A program made the position numbers and the translations under genes. A stretch of DNA of 6,622 bases. Source: Acidobacteriota bacterium (GTDB taxonomy: Bacteria > Acidobacteriota > Vicinamibacteria > Vicinamibacterales > UBA8438). The notes beneath the pieces were generated by a model, which ran no database searches, was not told the origin of the DNA, and worked only from the letters and a program-made list of their open reading frames with translations. The first letter of the stretch is position 1, and each line of letters starts with the position of its first letter. Location: contig DQEK01000080.1 of assembly GCA_003533545.1 (NCBI GenBank), positions 1 through 6,622 of the forward strand, read 5' to 3'. This document shows positions 1 through 6,025 of the stretch, one piece after another.

Positions 1-614
1 CCTTCACCAGACGACGCATCGGTGCCCGCGTCGTCATCCGGTGCCACGCTGGAAACACGGCTCACCGCGGCCTCGTCGGCGCCACCCGTGCCTTCGACCG
101 GCAGGGTCTCGGGCGAATCCGTCGGTCCTTCGCCCTCCACGTCAGCTGCCACTCCACCAGCACCGCCACGGACAACGACCTCGATTTTTCCGCCAGACGC
201 CGTGATCTTCTCGACGGCCGTCCGGCTAAATTTGTGAGCCCGGACATGCAGTGTGGTGTTGATCTCGCCGCGGCCAAGTACCTTGATCAGCTTGGTGCGA
301 GAACGCACGATACCCAGTTCACGGAGTAATTCCGGCGTCACCTCGGTACCGGCCTCAAACCGCTCATCCAGAGTGTCCAGATTCACCACCGCATAATCAA
401 CGCGGAATAGATTGAAAAACCCACGCTTCGGTAGTCGGCGGTGCAGGGGCATTTGACCACCTTCGAACCCGCGCTTTCGGTGGTATCCCGAGCGGGACTT
501 CTGTCCCTTGTCCCCGCGCCCAGAAGTCACGCCGGAACCGGAGCCGTACCCACGCCCGACACGCTTTTTCGCGTGCTTAGCACCCTTCGGCGGTTTGAGA
601 TCGCTGAGGTTCAT
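1..614 (-). CDS. rplO: 50S ribosomal protein L15, 3' end outside window, with acidic C-terminal extension
   Basis: L15 binds 23S rRNA and is a late-assembly protein of the large subunit. The ATG at 614-612 opens a frame with no stop to the window edge, giving 204 complete codons. The N-terminus shows the family's Gly/Arg/Lys-rich unfolded arm ([10 protein letters not shown] at 19-28, [13 protein letters not shown] at 31-43, [18 protein letters not shown] at 49-66). It is followed by the globular part, including LGRGEI (113-118) and the [11 protein letters not shown] segment (127-137), ending near GGKIEVV (141-147), where L15 normally stops at about 145-150 residues. Residues about 151-204 are an additional Gly/Ala/Ser/Asp/Glu tail with 13 acidic residues and one Arg, continuing past the edge. 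The start codon overlaps the rpmD stop (TGATG), and GAGGA lies 6 nt upstream. secY would be the expected next gene but is not visible. Identity is certain; the nature of the tail is not. Confidence 0.97.
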   Translation of the reverse strand, partial: MNLSDLKPPKGAKHAKKRVGRGYGSGSGVTSGRGDKGQKSRSGYHRKRGFEGGQMPLHRRLPKRGFFNLFRVDYAVVNLDTLDERFEAGTEVTPELLRELGIVRSRTKLIKVLGRGEINTTLHVRAHKFSRTAVEKITASGGKIEVVVRGGAGGVAADVEGEGPTDSPETLPVEGTGGADEAAVSRVSSVAPDDDAGTDASSGE

Positions 615-820
615 CAGCAGTCCTCGACGTCGGTCACTCGCACTAGGTGCCTGACCTTATGAATCATTCCTCGAACCGACGGAACATCCTGTCGCTCCAC
701 AGTGTGATTGAGACGTCTGAGCCCTAGGCCACGAACGACCTCAGCCTGGCGTCGGTCGAATCCGATCGTGCTACGTACCAACGTCACCTTGATTCGTTCA
801 ACGTCCGATTTCTTGGCCAT
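614..820 (-). CDS. rpmD: 50S ribosomal protein L30
   Basis: Small large-subunit protein of 68 residues, close to the usual 60 or so of bacterial L30. The family signature is clear: [11 protein letters not shown] at 10-20, then [19 protein letters not shown] (23-41) and the [14 protein letters not shown] segment (49-62). I chose the ATG at 820-818 because the conserved fold starts just after it (MAKK...IKVTLVRS). A GTG at 877-875 is in frame and would add 19 residues that do not resemble L30. The ribosome-binding signal is imperfect: GGAG abuts the ATG and GGAAGGG sits about 13 nt upstream. The stop overlaps the rplO start by one base, suggesting coupled translation. A 78-nt gap separates it from rpsE. 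The short C-terminal tail VTDVEDC goes slightly past the usual end. Confidence 0.95.
   Translation of the reverse strand: MAKKSDVERIKVTLVRSTIGFDRRQAEVVRGLGLRRLNHTVERQDVPSVRGMIHKVRHLVRVTDVEDC
621..625 (-). promoter_or_regulatory. Shine-Dalgarno for rplO, inside rpmD
   Basis: GAGGA on the minus strand, 6 nt before the rplO ATG and within the final codons of rpmD. It supports the start at 614 and coupled translation of L30 and L15. Confidence 0.7.
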
Positions 821-898
821 CTCCGTCTCAGAACCCTTCCCACAGTTCGGCCCCCAGCGCGCCGCGTCCAAGGACACCCTGGGCCAAACCCTGCACCT
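821..898 (-). other. 78-nt intergenic gap between rpsE and rpmD
   Basis: Longest non-coding gap in the window if the rpmD ATG at 820 is right. On the coding strand it is G-rich and contains GTCC-TT-GGAC (875-866), an inverted repeat whose 2-nt loop is too tight for a normal hairpin. It has no run of T that would make it a terminator. A GTG at 877 is in frame with rpmD, so part of it could be coding. No promoter could be recognised. Confidence 0.4.
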
Positions 899-1411
899 CT
901 AGGCCGTCAAATTCTCTACGTCGACGCCGCGTAACCGGGCTACGGCGTCTGGGTCCTTCAATTCAGTCATCCCCGTGAACGTCGCCCGAACCACGTTATG
1001 CGGGTTGTCGGTCCCGAGCGACTTCGTCACAATGTTCTGGATGCCAACGGCCTCCATGACGGCGCGCACGGCACCGCCAGCGATAATCCCGGTCCCGTCT
1101 GGTGCTGGCTTCAAAAGGACTCGCCCGGCACCGTTTCTGCCGACGATAACGTGTGGAATCGTCGTGCCGCTCAGCGGCACGCGGACCAAGGCCTTCTTGG
1201 CAGTCTCGATACCTTTCTTGATTGCCGAAGGCACCTCTTTCGCCTTCCCGACACCGAATCCAACAACCCCATTGGAATCACCGACCACCACTAGCGCACT
1301 AAAACTTAAATTTTTGCCGCCCTTGACTACCTTGGTGACCCGGTTGATCGCAATGACCGTATCTTTTAGGTCGAAATCCATCGGGTCGATTTTCGTTCGT
1401 ATCTGTTTCAT
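899..1411 (-). CDS. rpsE: 30S ribosomal protein S5
   Basis: S5 helps keep decoding accurate and shapes the mRNA entry side of the small subunit. The 170 residues match the usual bacterial length (about 166). The N-terminal double-stranded-RNA-binding domain spans roughly 13-78, with the hallmark [20 protein letters not shown] (23-42), the loop where spectinomycin-resistance changes arise in E. coli. It continues through [15 protein letters not shown] (50-64). The C-terminal domain covers about 84-150, with [20 protein letters not shown] (99-118) and [12 protein letters not shown] (133-144). No resistance-type deletion is apparent in the loop. Start ATG at 1411-1409; TAGGAA overlapping the rplR stop lies about 8 nt upstream and serves as Shine-Dalgarno. 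The gap to rplR is only 10 nt. Confidence 0.98.
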   Translation of the reverse strand: MKQIRTKIDPMDFDLKDTVIAINRVTKVVKGGKNLSFSALVVVGDSNGVVGFGVGKAKEVPSAIKKGIETAKKALVRVPLSGTTIPHVIVGRNGAGRVLLKPAPDGTGIIAGGAVRAVMEAVGIQNIVTKSLGTDNPHNVVRATFTGMTELKDPDAVARLRGVDVENLTA

Positions 1412-1421
1412 GAGGCCGTTC

Positions 1422-1796
1422 CTAGAACTTCAGTCCCGCGTCGCGCGCCGCGTCCGCCACCTTTCGCACACGCCCGTGATACAGAAACCCACCGCGGTCG
1501 AACACAACACTAGTAATGCCTTTTTCTAGCGTTCGTTCAGCCACCACCCTACCAACAGCTAGCGCACCAGCTAGATTTCCACCACGTGCCCCATCGGTAA
1601 GGCTCGTTTTTACCGTGGCCTCGGTGCTCGACGCAGACACGATGGTCGTACCCGTCGTATCGTCAATCACCTGAGCAGAGATGTGCGCCAAACTGCGAAA
1701 CACCGCCAGTCTAGGACGCTGCGGTGTCCCCCGGACCGCCTTGCGTTGCCGCAACGCTATCCGCCGGCGTCGATCTTTCTTTGTCTTCACCCTCAT
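1422..1796 (-). CDS. rplR: 50S ribosomal protein L18
   Basis: L18 binds 5S rRNA and, with L5, anchors it in the central protuberance. The 124 residues fit bacterial L18 (about 115-122). Visible in order: a very basic N-terminal arm ([20 protein letters not shown], 4-23) that contacts 5S r[23 protein letters not shown] (27-46); an Ala/Gly-rich helix around 73-87; and the highly conserved [20 protein letters not shown] (99-118) with GLKF at the end. Start ATG at 1796-1794 directly precedes the basic arm. Only a weak TGGAA lies about 9 nt upstream, so it probably depends on ribosomes arriving from rplF, which ends 30 nt earlier. Confidence 0.98.
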   Translation of the reverse strand: MRVKTKKDRRRRIALRQRKAVRGTPQRPRLAVFRSLAHISAQVIDDTTGTTIVSASSTEATVKTSLTDGARGGNLAGALAVGRVVAERTLEKGITSVVFDRGGFLYHGRVRKVADAARDAGLKF

Positions 1797-1826
1797 CGCA
1801 CGTTCCAGCCAGGCTCAGGCAAACGG

Positions 1827-2363
1827 CTAGGCGCCCGTCTTGCCCACTTTCCTCTTCAACACTTCACCGGTGTAACGGATGCCCTTCTGCTTGTAAGGAT
1901 CCGGCTTGCGTAGGTTCCGGATGTTCGCGGCGACCTGCCCGACGCTCTGCCGGTCGACACCAGACACGATCAGGTGCGTCTGTTTATCCACCTTCACCCC
2001 AACTCCCTTAGGAATCTCGAAAATCACCGGATGCGAATAGCCCAACGCGAGCGTGAGCTTCTGCCCAGCCACTTCGGCCCGGTATCCGATACCCACGATG
2101 TCGAGCTCTTTCTTGAATCCTTCAGTCACCCCGGTTACAGCATTGGCTACCAGACTTCGAGCCAGGCCGTGAAATTTCCCAAGTGCTCGGTCCTCTCGCT
2201 CAGGACGTGCCTCAAGCCTCCCGTCGGCCATTTCAATCAGAATGCCTGGTGGCAGCGGCTGACGCAGCGTGCCCTTCGGACCCTTAACCTCAACCGCATC
2301 AGGGGAAATTTGCACGGTGACCCCACTGGGGATAGGAATAGGATTCTTGCCCACTCGTGACAT
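1827..2363 (-). CDS. rplF: 50S ribosomal protein L6
   Basis: L6 sits near the factor-binding (sarcin-ricin) region of the large subunit. The 178 residues match the standard length. The two repeated alpha/beta domains are visible: the first begins [16 protein letters not shown] (2-17) with [10 protein letters not shown] (25-34). The second begins near residue 83, with [11 protein letters not shown] (88-98), LALGYSHPV (105-113) and the 23S-contacting C-terminal motif [20 protein letters not shown] (148-167). The usual GKGIRY reads QKGIRY here, a mild variation. An in-frame ATG 12 codons upstream (2399) would overlap rpsH and has no family match. The ATG at 2363-2361 is preferred because GGAG lies 8 nt upstream and the protein then starts at the conserved MSRVGK. 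Confidence 0.98.
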   Translation of the reverse strand: MSRVGKNPIPIPSGVTVQISPDAVEVKGPKGTLRQPLPPGILIEMADGRLEARPEREDRALGKFHGLARSLVANAVTGVTEGFKKELDIVGIGYRAEVAGQKLTLALGYSHPVIFEIPKGVGVKVDKQTHLIVSGVDRQSVGQVAANIRNLRKPDPYKQKGIRYTGEVLKRKVGKTGA

Positions 2364-2371
2364 ATAGGTAA

Positions 2372-2375
2372 CTCC
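2372..2375 (-). promoter_or_regulatory. Shine-Dalgarno for rplF (decides start)
   Basis: GGAG on the minus strand lies 8 nt before the ATG at 2363, in the 20-nt gap after rpsH. It supports this start over the in-frame ATG at 2399, which lies within rpsH. Confidence 0.7.
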
Positions 2376-2383
2376 GTCAGCCC

Positions 2384-2794
2384 TTACCAGACGTTGCACA
2401 ACACTTCGCCGCCAACGCCGGTCTTCCCCGCTTCGCGTCCAGTCATCACACCAGCCGACGTCGTCACAATACAGGTGCCGAGGCCGGCGAGCACCGATGG
2501 CACATTGTCTCGACCAAAATAAACCCGGCGGCCGGGTCGGCTAACTCGCTGTATCCCAGAGATGACATTTTCGCCCCGCGACCCATATTTCAACTGAACG
2601 CGAATCATCGACCGAGCCACTTGGCTCTTCTCAACGATGACATCAACCATCTTGAAAGCATGGATATAGCCCTCACTCTGCAATATCCGCGCGATCTCCA
2701 TCTTGAGCCGCGATGTCGGGATATCGACGCGTTTGCGCCGTGCGGCAGTCGCATTGCGGATTCTCGACAGCATGTCGGCGATAGAATCAGTCAT
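2384..2794 (-). CDS. rpsH: 30S ribosomal protein S8
   Basis: S8 is a primary 16S rRNA binder of the central domain (helix 21) and, in E. coli, the translational repressor of the spc operon. The 136 residues are near the usual 130-132. The N-terminal domain starts [14 protein letters not shown] (2-15), followed by [16 protein letters not shown] (23-38) and EGYI (41-44). The C-terminal RNA-binding domain includes [13 protein letters not shown] (80-92), [18 protein letters not shown] (101-118) and the terminal [10 protein letters not shown] (127-136). The ATG at 2794-2792 fits the conserved N-terminus, but only a weak GAG 5 nt upstream is seen. A 63-nt gap separates it from rpsN, unusually long for this operon. 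Confidence 0.98.
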   Translation of the reverse strand: MTDSIADMLSRIRNATAARRKRVDIPTSRLKMEIARILQSEGYIHAFKMVDVIVEKSQVARSMIRVQLKYGSRGENVISGIQRVSRPGRRVYFGRDNVPSVLAGLGTCIVTTSAGVMTGREAGKTGVGGEVLCNVW

Positions 2795-2857
2795 AAGTAC
2801 TCAAATTTCTTGTCTCGCGCGCTCAGCCCCTTGGCGTCCAGCCGACGACCGTCTCCA
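2795..2857 (-). other. 63-nt intergenic gap between rpsN and rpsH
   Basis: Second-longest gap in the window. On the coding strand it holds a possible small stem GGC-TGGAC-GCC (2843-2833) and an A/T-rich stretch just before the rpsH start. It has no poly-T terminator tail. The rpsN frame stays open for 18 codons past its TGA before another TGA, which can arise by chance in GC-rich DNA. No recognisable promoter. It could hold a translational control site, but I cannot identify one. Confidence 0.35.
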
Positions 2858-3043
2858 TCACCAACTACTCTTCGTCACACCCGCAATGTCGCCCTCAAGG
2901 GCCAACTTACGGAAGCACAAGCGACACAACTCAAACTTGCGCATGAACGCACGCGGCCGGCCACAAAGCCTGCACCGATTCCTGAGCCGAACCTTGTACT
3001 TCGGCGACTTGCTTTCCTTGACGATCTTTGCGGTTGTAGCCAT
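2858..3043 (-). CDS. rpsN: 30S ribosomal protein S14, zinc-binding type Z
   Basis: S14 is a head protein of the small subunit. At 61 residues this is the short type Z (C+) form, as opposed to the roughly 100-residue zinc-free E. coli form. The zinc ribbon is intact: CRLC (24-27) and CRLC (40-43), flanked by [20 protein letters not shown] (21-40). The C-terminus shows the family's [18 protein letters not shown] (44-61). The lead of about 10 residues before [10 protein letters not shown] is comparable with other type Z proteins. The ATG at 3043-3041 has GAGAGGA about 6 nt upstream, in the 18-nt gap after rplE. The gene lies at its standard place between rplE and rpsH. Some bacteria carry a zinc-free paralogue elsewhere for zinc starvation; that cannot be judged here. 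Confidence 0.98.
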   Translation of the reverse strand: MATTAKIVKESKSPKYKVRLRNRCRLCGRPRAFMRKFELCRLCFRKLALEGDIAGVTKSSW

Positions 3044-3061
3044 CGTTGTCCTCTCGCACGC

Positions 3062-3604
3062 CTAGTTCGTACGAAACGGCATTCCCACCAACTGGAGTAG
3101 CCTCCGTCCCTCCTCGTCGGTCCTAGCCGTGGTGACCACCGAGATATTCATGCCGCGTGACTTGTCGGCCTGCATGTAGTCAATCTCAAGGAACATCAGT
3201 TGATCGCGGAGGCCCAGCGTGTAGTTACCCCGTCCATCGAATCCCTTGGGAGACACACCCCGGAAGTCACGCACCCTCGGCAACGCAATTGAAATCAACC
3301 GGTCAAGGAACTCATACATTCGCTGCCGACGCAGCGTAACAACCGCCCCAATCGGCTGCCCCTGACGTACCTTAAATTGAGCCACTGACTTCCGTGCTCG
3401 TGTGGTCAGTGGTTTCTGACCGGTAATACGGGCCAGGTCGTCCACGCCAGCATCGATCAGCTTCGCGTTCTGAGCCGCTTCGCCCAGACCCATGTTCACG
3501 ACAACCCGCTCAAGCTTGGGCACCGCCATCATGTTCGTGTAGCCGAACTCCTTTGCGAGGGCGGGCACAGCGGTATCCCGATACAGTTCCTTTAGTCGGC
3601 TCAT
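3062..3604 (-). CDS. rplE: 50S ribosomal protein L5
   Basis: L5 binds 5S rRNA, sits in the central protuberance and contacts P-site tRNA. The 180 residues match the bacterial norm. Signatures in order: [16 protein letters not shown] (1-16), [20 protein letters not shown] (28-47), [20 protein letters not shown] (60-79), [20 protein letters not shown] (93-112), [19 protein letters not shown] (113-131), and C-terminal [20 protein letters not shown] (150-169) with GMPFR (174-178). The near-universal FPEI motif reads FLEI here (138-141), a Pro-to-Leu change explained by one base. The start at 3604-3602 overlaps the rplX stop (ATGA), and the upstream GGGG about 10 nt away is a weak ribosome site, so translation is probably coupled to rplX. 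An in-frame ATG at 3634 lies inside rplX and lacks family support. Confidence 0.98.
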   Translation of the reverse strand: MSRLKELYRDTAVPALAKEFGYTNMMAVPKLERVVVNMGLGEAAQNAKLIDAGVDDLARITGQKPLTTRARKSVAQFKVRQGQPIGAVVTLRRQRMYEFLDRLISIALPRVRDFRGVSPKGFDGRGNYTLGLRDQLMFLEIDYMQADKSRGMNISVVTTARTDEEGRRLLQLVGMPFRTN

Positions 3605-3933
3605 CGATCGACGACCCCGTCGCATTTGCGACAAATTCTCACCTTCCGACCGTCTTCAAGTAACCGTCGACCAATACGCGTCGCTGCCCCGCAGTCTGGA
3701 CAGATGAGTTGCACGTTCGAAGCATGTAGCGGCGCCTCGCGCTCAACCACACCACCCTTGACGTTCTGACCGGGATTAGGACGAGTGTGCCGCTTAACGA
3801 AATTGGCACCCTCAACGATCAATCGGTTCTTTCCGGGCACCAGTTTCAGAACACGACCACGTTTTCCGCGGTCCTTACCCGTAACCACGACCACGTTGTC
3901 GTTCTTTCGTATCGGTGTCTGAATACTCGACAT
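3601..3933 (-). CDS. rplX: 50S ribosomal protein L24, C-terminal zinc-ribbon form
   Basis: L24 initiates large-subunit assembly and lies near the peptide tunnel exit. The 110-residue product has an N-terminal KOW domain ([20 protein letters not shown], 9-28), then [14 protein letters not shown] (40-53) and the [15 protein letters not shown] segment (60-74). The C-terminal part holds two CxxC pairs: CPDC (78-81) and CRKC (101-104), around [16 protein letters not shown] (85-100). This four-Cys arrangement suggests zinc binding; E. coli L24 lacks it. Start choice is uncertain: the ATG at 3933-3931 has AGAGG only 2 nt away, while a GTG at 3945-3943 would add four residues but has no ribosome site. 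The stop overlaps the rplE start (ATGA). Confidence 0.95.
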   Translation of the reverse strand: MSSIQTPIRKNDNVVVVTGKDRGKRGRVLKLVPGKNRLIVEGANFVKRHTRPNPGQNVKGGVVEREAPLHASNVQLICPDCGAATRIGRRLLEDGRKVRICRKCDGVVDR

Positions 3934-3980
3934 GACCTCTATCACTTACCGTTAATCGGCACAGCGGCTCGTGGCTTCGT

Positions 3981-4349
3981 TCACAGAACCTCCGGGGCGA
4001 GAGAAACAATCTTCATGAACTTCCGTTCACGTAGCTCACGCGCAACCGGACCGAAGACCCGCGTGCCAATCGGCTCACCCTGCTCATCCACCAGGACAGC
4101 CGCATTCCGATCGAAACGAATATAACTGCCGTCACGCCGGCGATGCTCTTTGCTCGTTCGAACGATAACTGCCCGTACGACCTGCCCCTTCTTAACCGCC
4201 GACGATGGGACTGCTTCCTTGACGGAAGCCGTGACCAAATCGCCAAGCCGTGCATATCGTCCGGTTGCACCGCCAAGCGGGTTGATCACCGCGATCTTCC
4301 TGGCCCCGGAGTTATCCGCGACGTCGAGAATCGATTGCATCTGAATCAT
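3981..4349 (-). CDS. rplN: 50S ribosomal protein L14
   Basis: L14 binds 23S rRNA at the subunit interface, where it forms bridges to the 30S and is the docking site of the silencing factor RsfS. The length of 122 residues is exactly the family norm. Key stretches: [19 protein letters not shown] (1-19), [20 protein letters not shown] (35-54), [20 protein letters not shown] (55-74), [19 protein letters not shown] (75-93), [20 protein letters not shown] (95-114) and SLAPEVL at the end. GGA lies 6 nt before the ATG. Upstream rpsQ ends 15 nt earlier, which leaves little room for the promoter found at this point in E. coli. Confidence 0.99.
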   Translation of the reverse strand: MIQMQSILDVADNSGARKIAVINPLGGATGRYARLGDLVTASVKEAVPSSAVKKGQVVRAVIVRTSKEHRRRDGSYIRFDRNAAVLVDEQGEPIGTRVFGPVARELRERKFMKIVSLAPEVL

Positions 4350-4364
4350 GGTCGATCCAATCAG

Positions 4365-4619
4365 TCAGATCGTCTGGGCACGCTCGACAACGCGGGTAAC
4401 GGCCCACCGCTTGCGACGACTCAAAGGACGCGTTTCGACGATAGCCACCACGTCGCCCATCTTGGCGGCGTTACTGGAATCGTGCGCCATGAACTTCGAG
4501 GTGCGACGCTGGATTTTTCCGTACAGTTTGTGGCGCACACGTCGTTCCACCGCCACCACCACACTTTGGTCCATTTTGTCGCTGACCACCACGCCCTGGA
4601 TTTCTGCCTTGGTTCCCAT
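4365..4619 (-). CDS. rpsQ: 30S ribosomal protein S17
   Basis: S17 is a primary 16S rRNA binder with an OB fold, important early in 30S assembly. The 84 residues match the bacterial length. The family signature is seen in [20 protein letters not shown] (9-28), [20 protein letters not shown] (30-49), [20 protein letters not shown] (54-73) and a short C-terminal tail. The ATG at 4619-4617 follows rpmC by 15 nt with a modest GGTAGAG just upstream. It is the last gene of the canonical S10 set. Confidence 0.98.
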   Translation of the reverse strand: MGTKAEIQGVVVSDKMDQSVVVAVERRVRHKLYGKIQRRTSKFMAHDSSNAAKMGDVVAIVETRPLSRRKRWAVTRVVERAQTI

Positions 4620-4634
4620 ATCTCTACCAAGCGG

Positions 4635-4859
4635 CTACGCGTCGGTTTCGGTCGAAGGAGCCCCGTCGCCGAGCGCGTGCTCCCGAAGCAACGTTTTGAC
4701 GCGAGCGAGATCACGCCGACCCTCCCGCAGCTTACCCGCCGCCTCCTCCTGCCCCATCGAATGCTGCAACCGCAAACGGAAAAGCTGCTCCGCGAGCTCG
4801 CTCTCGCGCCGCTCCAAATCCCCCACACCAAGCTCGCGAAACTCCGTGATCTTGGTCAT
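4635..4859 (-). CDS. rpmC: 50S ribosomal protein L29
   Basis: L29 is a small helical protein beside the tunnel exit, next to L23, where nascent-chain factors such as trigger factor and SRP dock. The 74 residues are slightly longer than the usual 60-70. Two antiparallel helices can be read: [20 protein letters not shown] (7-26) with the conserved [12 protein letters not shown] (26-37), and [20 protein letters not shown] (42-61), which contains the family ARVKTLLRE motif. The final residues (62-74, ending STETDA) are a small flexible tail. The start overlaps the rplP stop (ATGA), with a strong GGAGG 4 nt ahead, inside rplP. Confidence 0.97.
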   Translation of the reverse strand: MTKITEFRELGVGDLERRESELAEQLFRLRLQHSMGQEEAAGKLREGRRDLARVKTLLREHALGDGAPSTETDA

Positions 4860-5281
4860 GAGGCCTCCGCTTCACCGAATCGAGTCGCGAACTTCGTCTG
4901 AATGGGCAGCTTCGCTGCTGCTAGCTGCATCGCATGTTTCGCAACCGACGCCTCAACTCCCTCCATCTCGAACAGGATGCGACCAGACTTGACAACTGCC
5001 ACCCATCCCTCCGGAGCACCCTTTCCCTTTCCCATCCTTGTTTCCTGGGGTTTCTTGGTGATCGGCTTATCGGGAAAAACGCGAATCCAAATCTTGCCAC
5101 CACGTTTGATGAAACGAGTCATCGCAACACGAGCGGCTTCAATCTGCCGATCCGTAAGCCAGCATGGCTCCATCGCGCGGAGTCCGTAGTCACCGAAAGA
5201 CACCGTCGACCCACGCCAAGCCTTACCAGTCATGCGACCACGGTGTTGCTTCCGATGCTTTACCTTCTTCGGCATCAGCAT
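4856..5281 (-). CDS. rplP: 50S ribosomal protein L16
   Basis: L16 is a late-assembly protein positioned close to the A-site tRNA and the peptidyl transferase centre. The 141 residues match the family (136-144). Motifs: [19 protein letters not shown] (1-19), [20 protein letters not shown] (28-47), [20 protein letters not shown] (48-67), [20 protein letters not shown] (68-87), [20 protein letters not shown] (89-108), and [14 protein letters not shown] (121-134). Arg82, just before MGKGKG, corresponds to the arginine hydroxylated in E. coli L16; whether it is modified here is unknown. The ATG at 5281 is preferred over one two codons later because L16 normally starts ML-x-PK, and GAGGG lies 9 nt upstream of it. 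Confidence 0.98.
   Translation of the reverse strand: MLMPKKVKHRKQHRGRMTGKAWRGSTVSFGDYGLRAMEPCWLTDRQIEAARVAMTRFIKRGGKIWIRVFPDKPITKKPQETRMGKGKGAPEGWVAVVKSGRILFEMEGVEASVAKHAMQLAAAKLPIQTKFATRFGEAEAS
4864..4868 (-). promoter_or_regulatory. Strong Shine-Dalgarno for rpmC, inside rplP
   Basis: GGAGG on the minus strand lies 4 nt before the rpmC ATG and within the last codons of rplP. With the ATGA overlap it favours immediate re-initiation after L16. Confidence 0.75.
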
Positions 5282-5290
5282 GACGAAATA

Positions 5291-5295
5291 CCCTC
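5291..5295 (-). promoter_or_regulatory. Shine-Dalgarno for rplP (decides start)
   Basis: GAGGG on the minus strand is 9 nt from the ATG at 5281 but 15 nt from the second in-frame ATG at 5275, which favours the first. It sits in the 29-nt gap after rpsC. Confidence 0.7.
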
Positions 5296-5310
5296 ACTCA
5301 TACCTACGAC

Positions 5311-5991
5311 CTAGGCTCTACCGCCCCGCCGTGGTGGCCCGTACTCTTCGTCGCGCGCCAATTGCGGTTCGTGTCGGTCGCCCCTGTACAGCCACACCTT
5401 CACCCCGATCTGTCCGTAGGTGGTATGGGCCTCAGCGAACCCATAGTCCACATCCGCCCGGAGCGTCTGCAATGGCAGCTGACCGTGCAAATACCACTCA
5501 TTCCTCGCGATCTCAGCACCGTTCAGTCTGCCGCCAACCCGTATCTTGATACCCTTCGCGCCGAACCGTAAAGCCGACTCGACCGCCTTCCGCATCGCGC
5601 GACGGAACGCGACTCGCTTCACCAACTGCAGGGCCACCGACTCACCGATGAGTTGAGCGTCTAGCTCGGGCTTCTGGATCTCCTGGATGTTGATAAAGAC
5701 CTCACGGTTGGTTCGCTTATGAATTTCAGTCTTGAGTTTGTCGACCTCGGTGCCTTTCCGCCCGATGATGATGCCTGGCCGCGAGGTACAGATGTCTATC
5801 TTCAACTTGTTGGCCGCACGCTCGATTTCGATCTTCGACACACCGGCGTGGGCGAAACGCTTCTTGAGATCGGCGCGTAGTGCCAAGTCTTCGTGCAGGA
5901 GCTTCGCATAGTCACGATCGGCGTACCAACGCGACCGCCAGGTCTTGTTGAACCCTAGCCTGAACCCGTACGGGTGAACCTTCTGCCCCAT
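5311..5991 (-). CDS. rpsC: 30S ribosomal protein S3
   Basis: S3 lines the mRNA entry tunnel and contributes to ribosomal helicase activity. The 226 residues lie within the usual range (about 210-240). The N-terminus is canonical ([20 protein letters not shown], 1-20). The KH domain follows at about 38-108, with the GRKG loop at 77-80 in [10 protein letters not shown]. The C-terminal domain contains [20 protein letters not shown] (129-148), with the basic residues R130, R131, R134 and K135 where E. coli has its entry-site helicase residues. Then come [14 protein letters not shown] (153-166), [17 protein letters not shown] (177-193) and [10 protein letters not shown] (196-205). The last 20 residues are a charged, Gly/Arg-rich tail. 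GAGG 8 nt upstream of the ATG is a well-placed ribosome site. Confidence 0.98.
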   Translation of the reverse strand: MGQKVHPYGFRLGFNKTWRSRWYADRDYAKLLHEDLALRADLKKRFAHAGVSKIEIERAANKLKIDICTSRPGIIIGRKGTEVDKLKTEIHKRTNREVFINIQEIQKPELDAQLIGESVALQLVKRVAFRRAMRKAVESALRFGAKGIKIRVGGRLNGAEIARNEWYLHGQLPLQTLRADVDYGFAEAHTTYGQIGVKVWLYRGDRHEPQLARDEEYGPPRRGGRA

Positions 5992-6025
5992 CTAGTTAAC
6001 CTCGCGCCACACAGGCGTTTTTTCG

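Noticed and set aside
22..277. Short open frames on both strands over the L15 tail, considered as a separate small gene
   Set aside because: The L15 frame reads through without interruption, and the alternatives have Ser/Pro/Thr- or Arg-rich shadow composition.
866..875. Inverted repeat GTCC-AA-GGAC as a terminator
   Set aside because: The loop is only 2 nt, the stem 4 bp, and there is no T-run after it on the coding strand.
975..1529. Plus-strand open frame of 184 codons
   Set aside because: Exact antisense of rpsE and the end of rplR; Thr/Pro/Ser-rich composition mirrors the complement of the S5 codons.
2801..2857. Stop-codon readthrough of rpsN adding 18 residues
   Set aside because: S14 ends at the canonical ...SSW before the TGA, and nothing around the stop suggests recoding; an 18-codon open stretch is expected by chance.
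4143..4901. Plus-strand open frame of 252 codons
   Set aside because: Lies antisense across rplN, rpsQ and rpmC, which are certain; its sequence is His/Arg/Leu-rich with no family resemblance, typical of a GC-rich shadow frame.
4348..4992. Plus-strand open frame of 214 codons
   Set aside because: Antisense to rpsQ, rpmC and rplP, with a Ser/Arg-rich low-complexity product; no independent ribosome site or homology.
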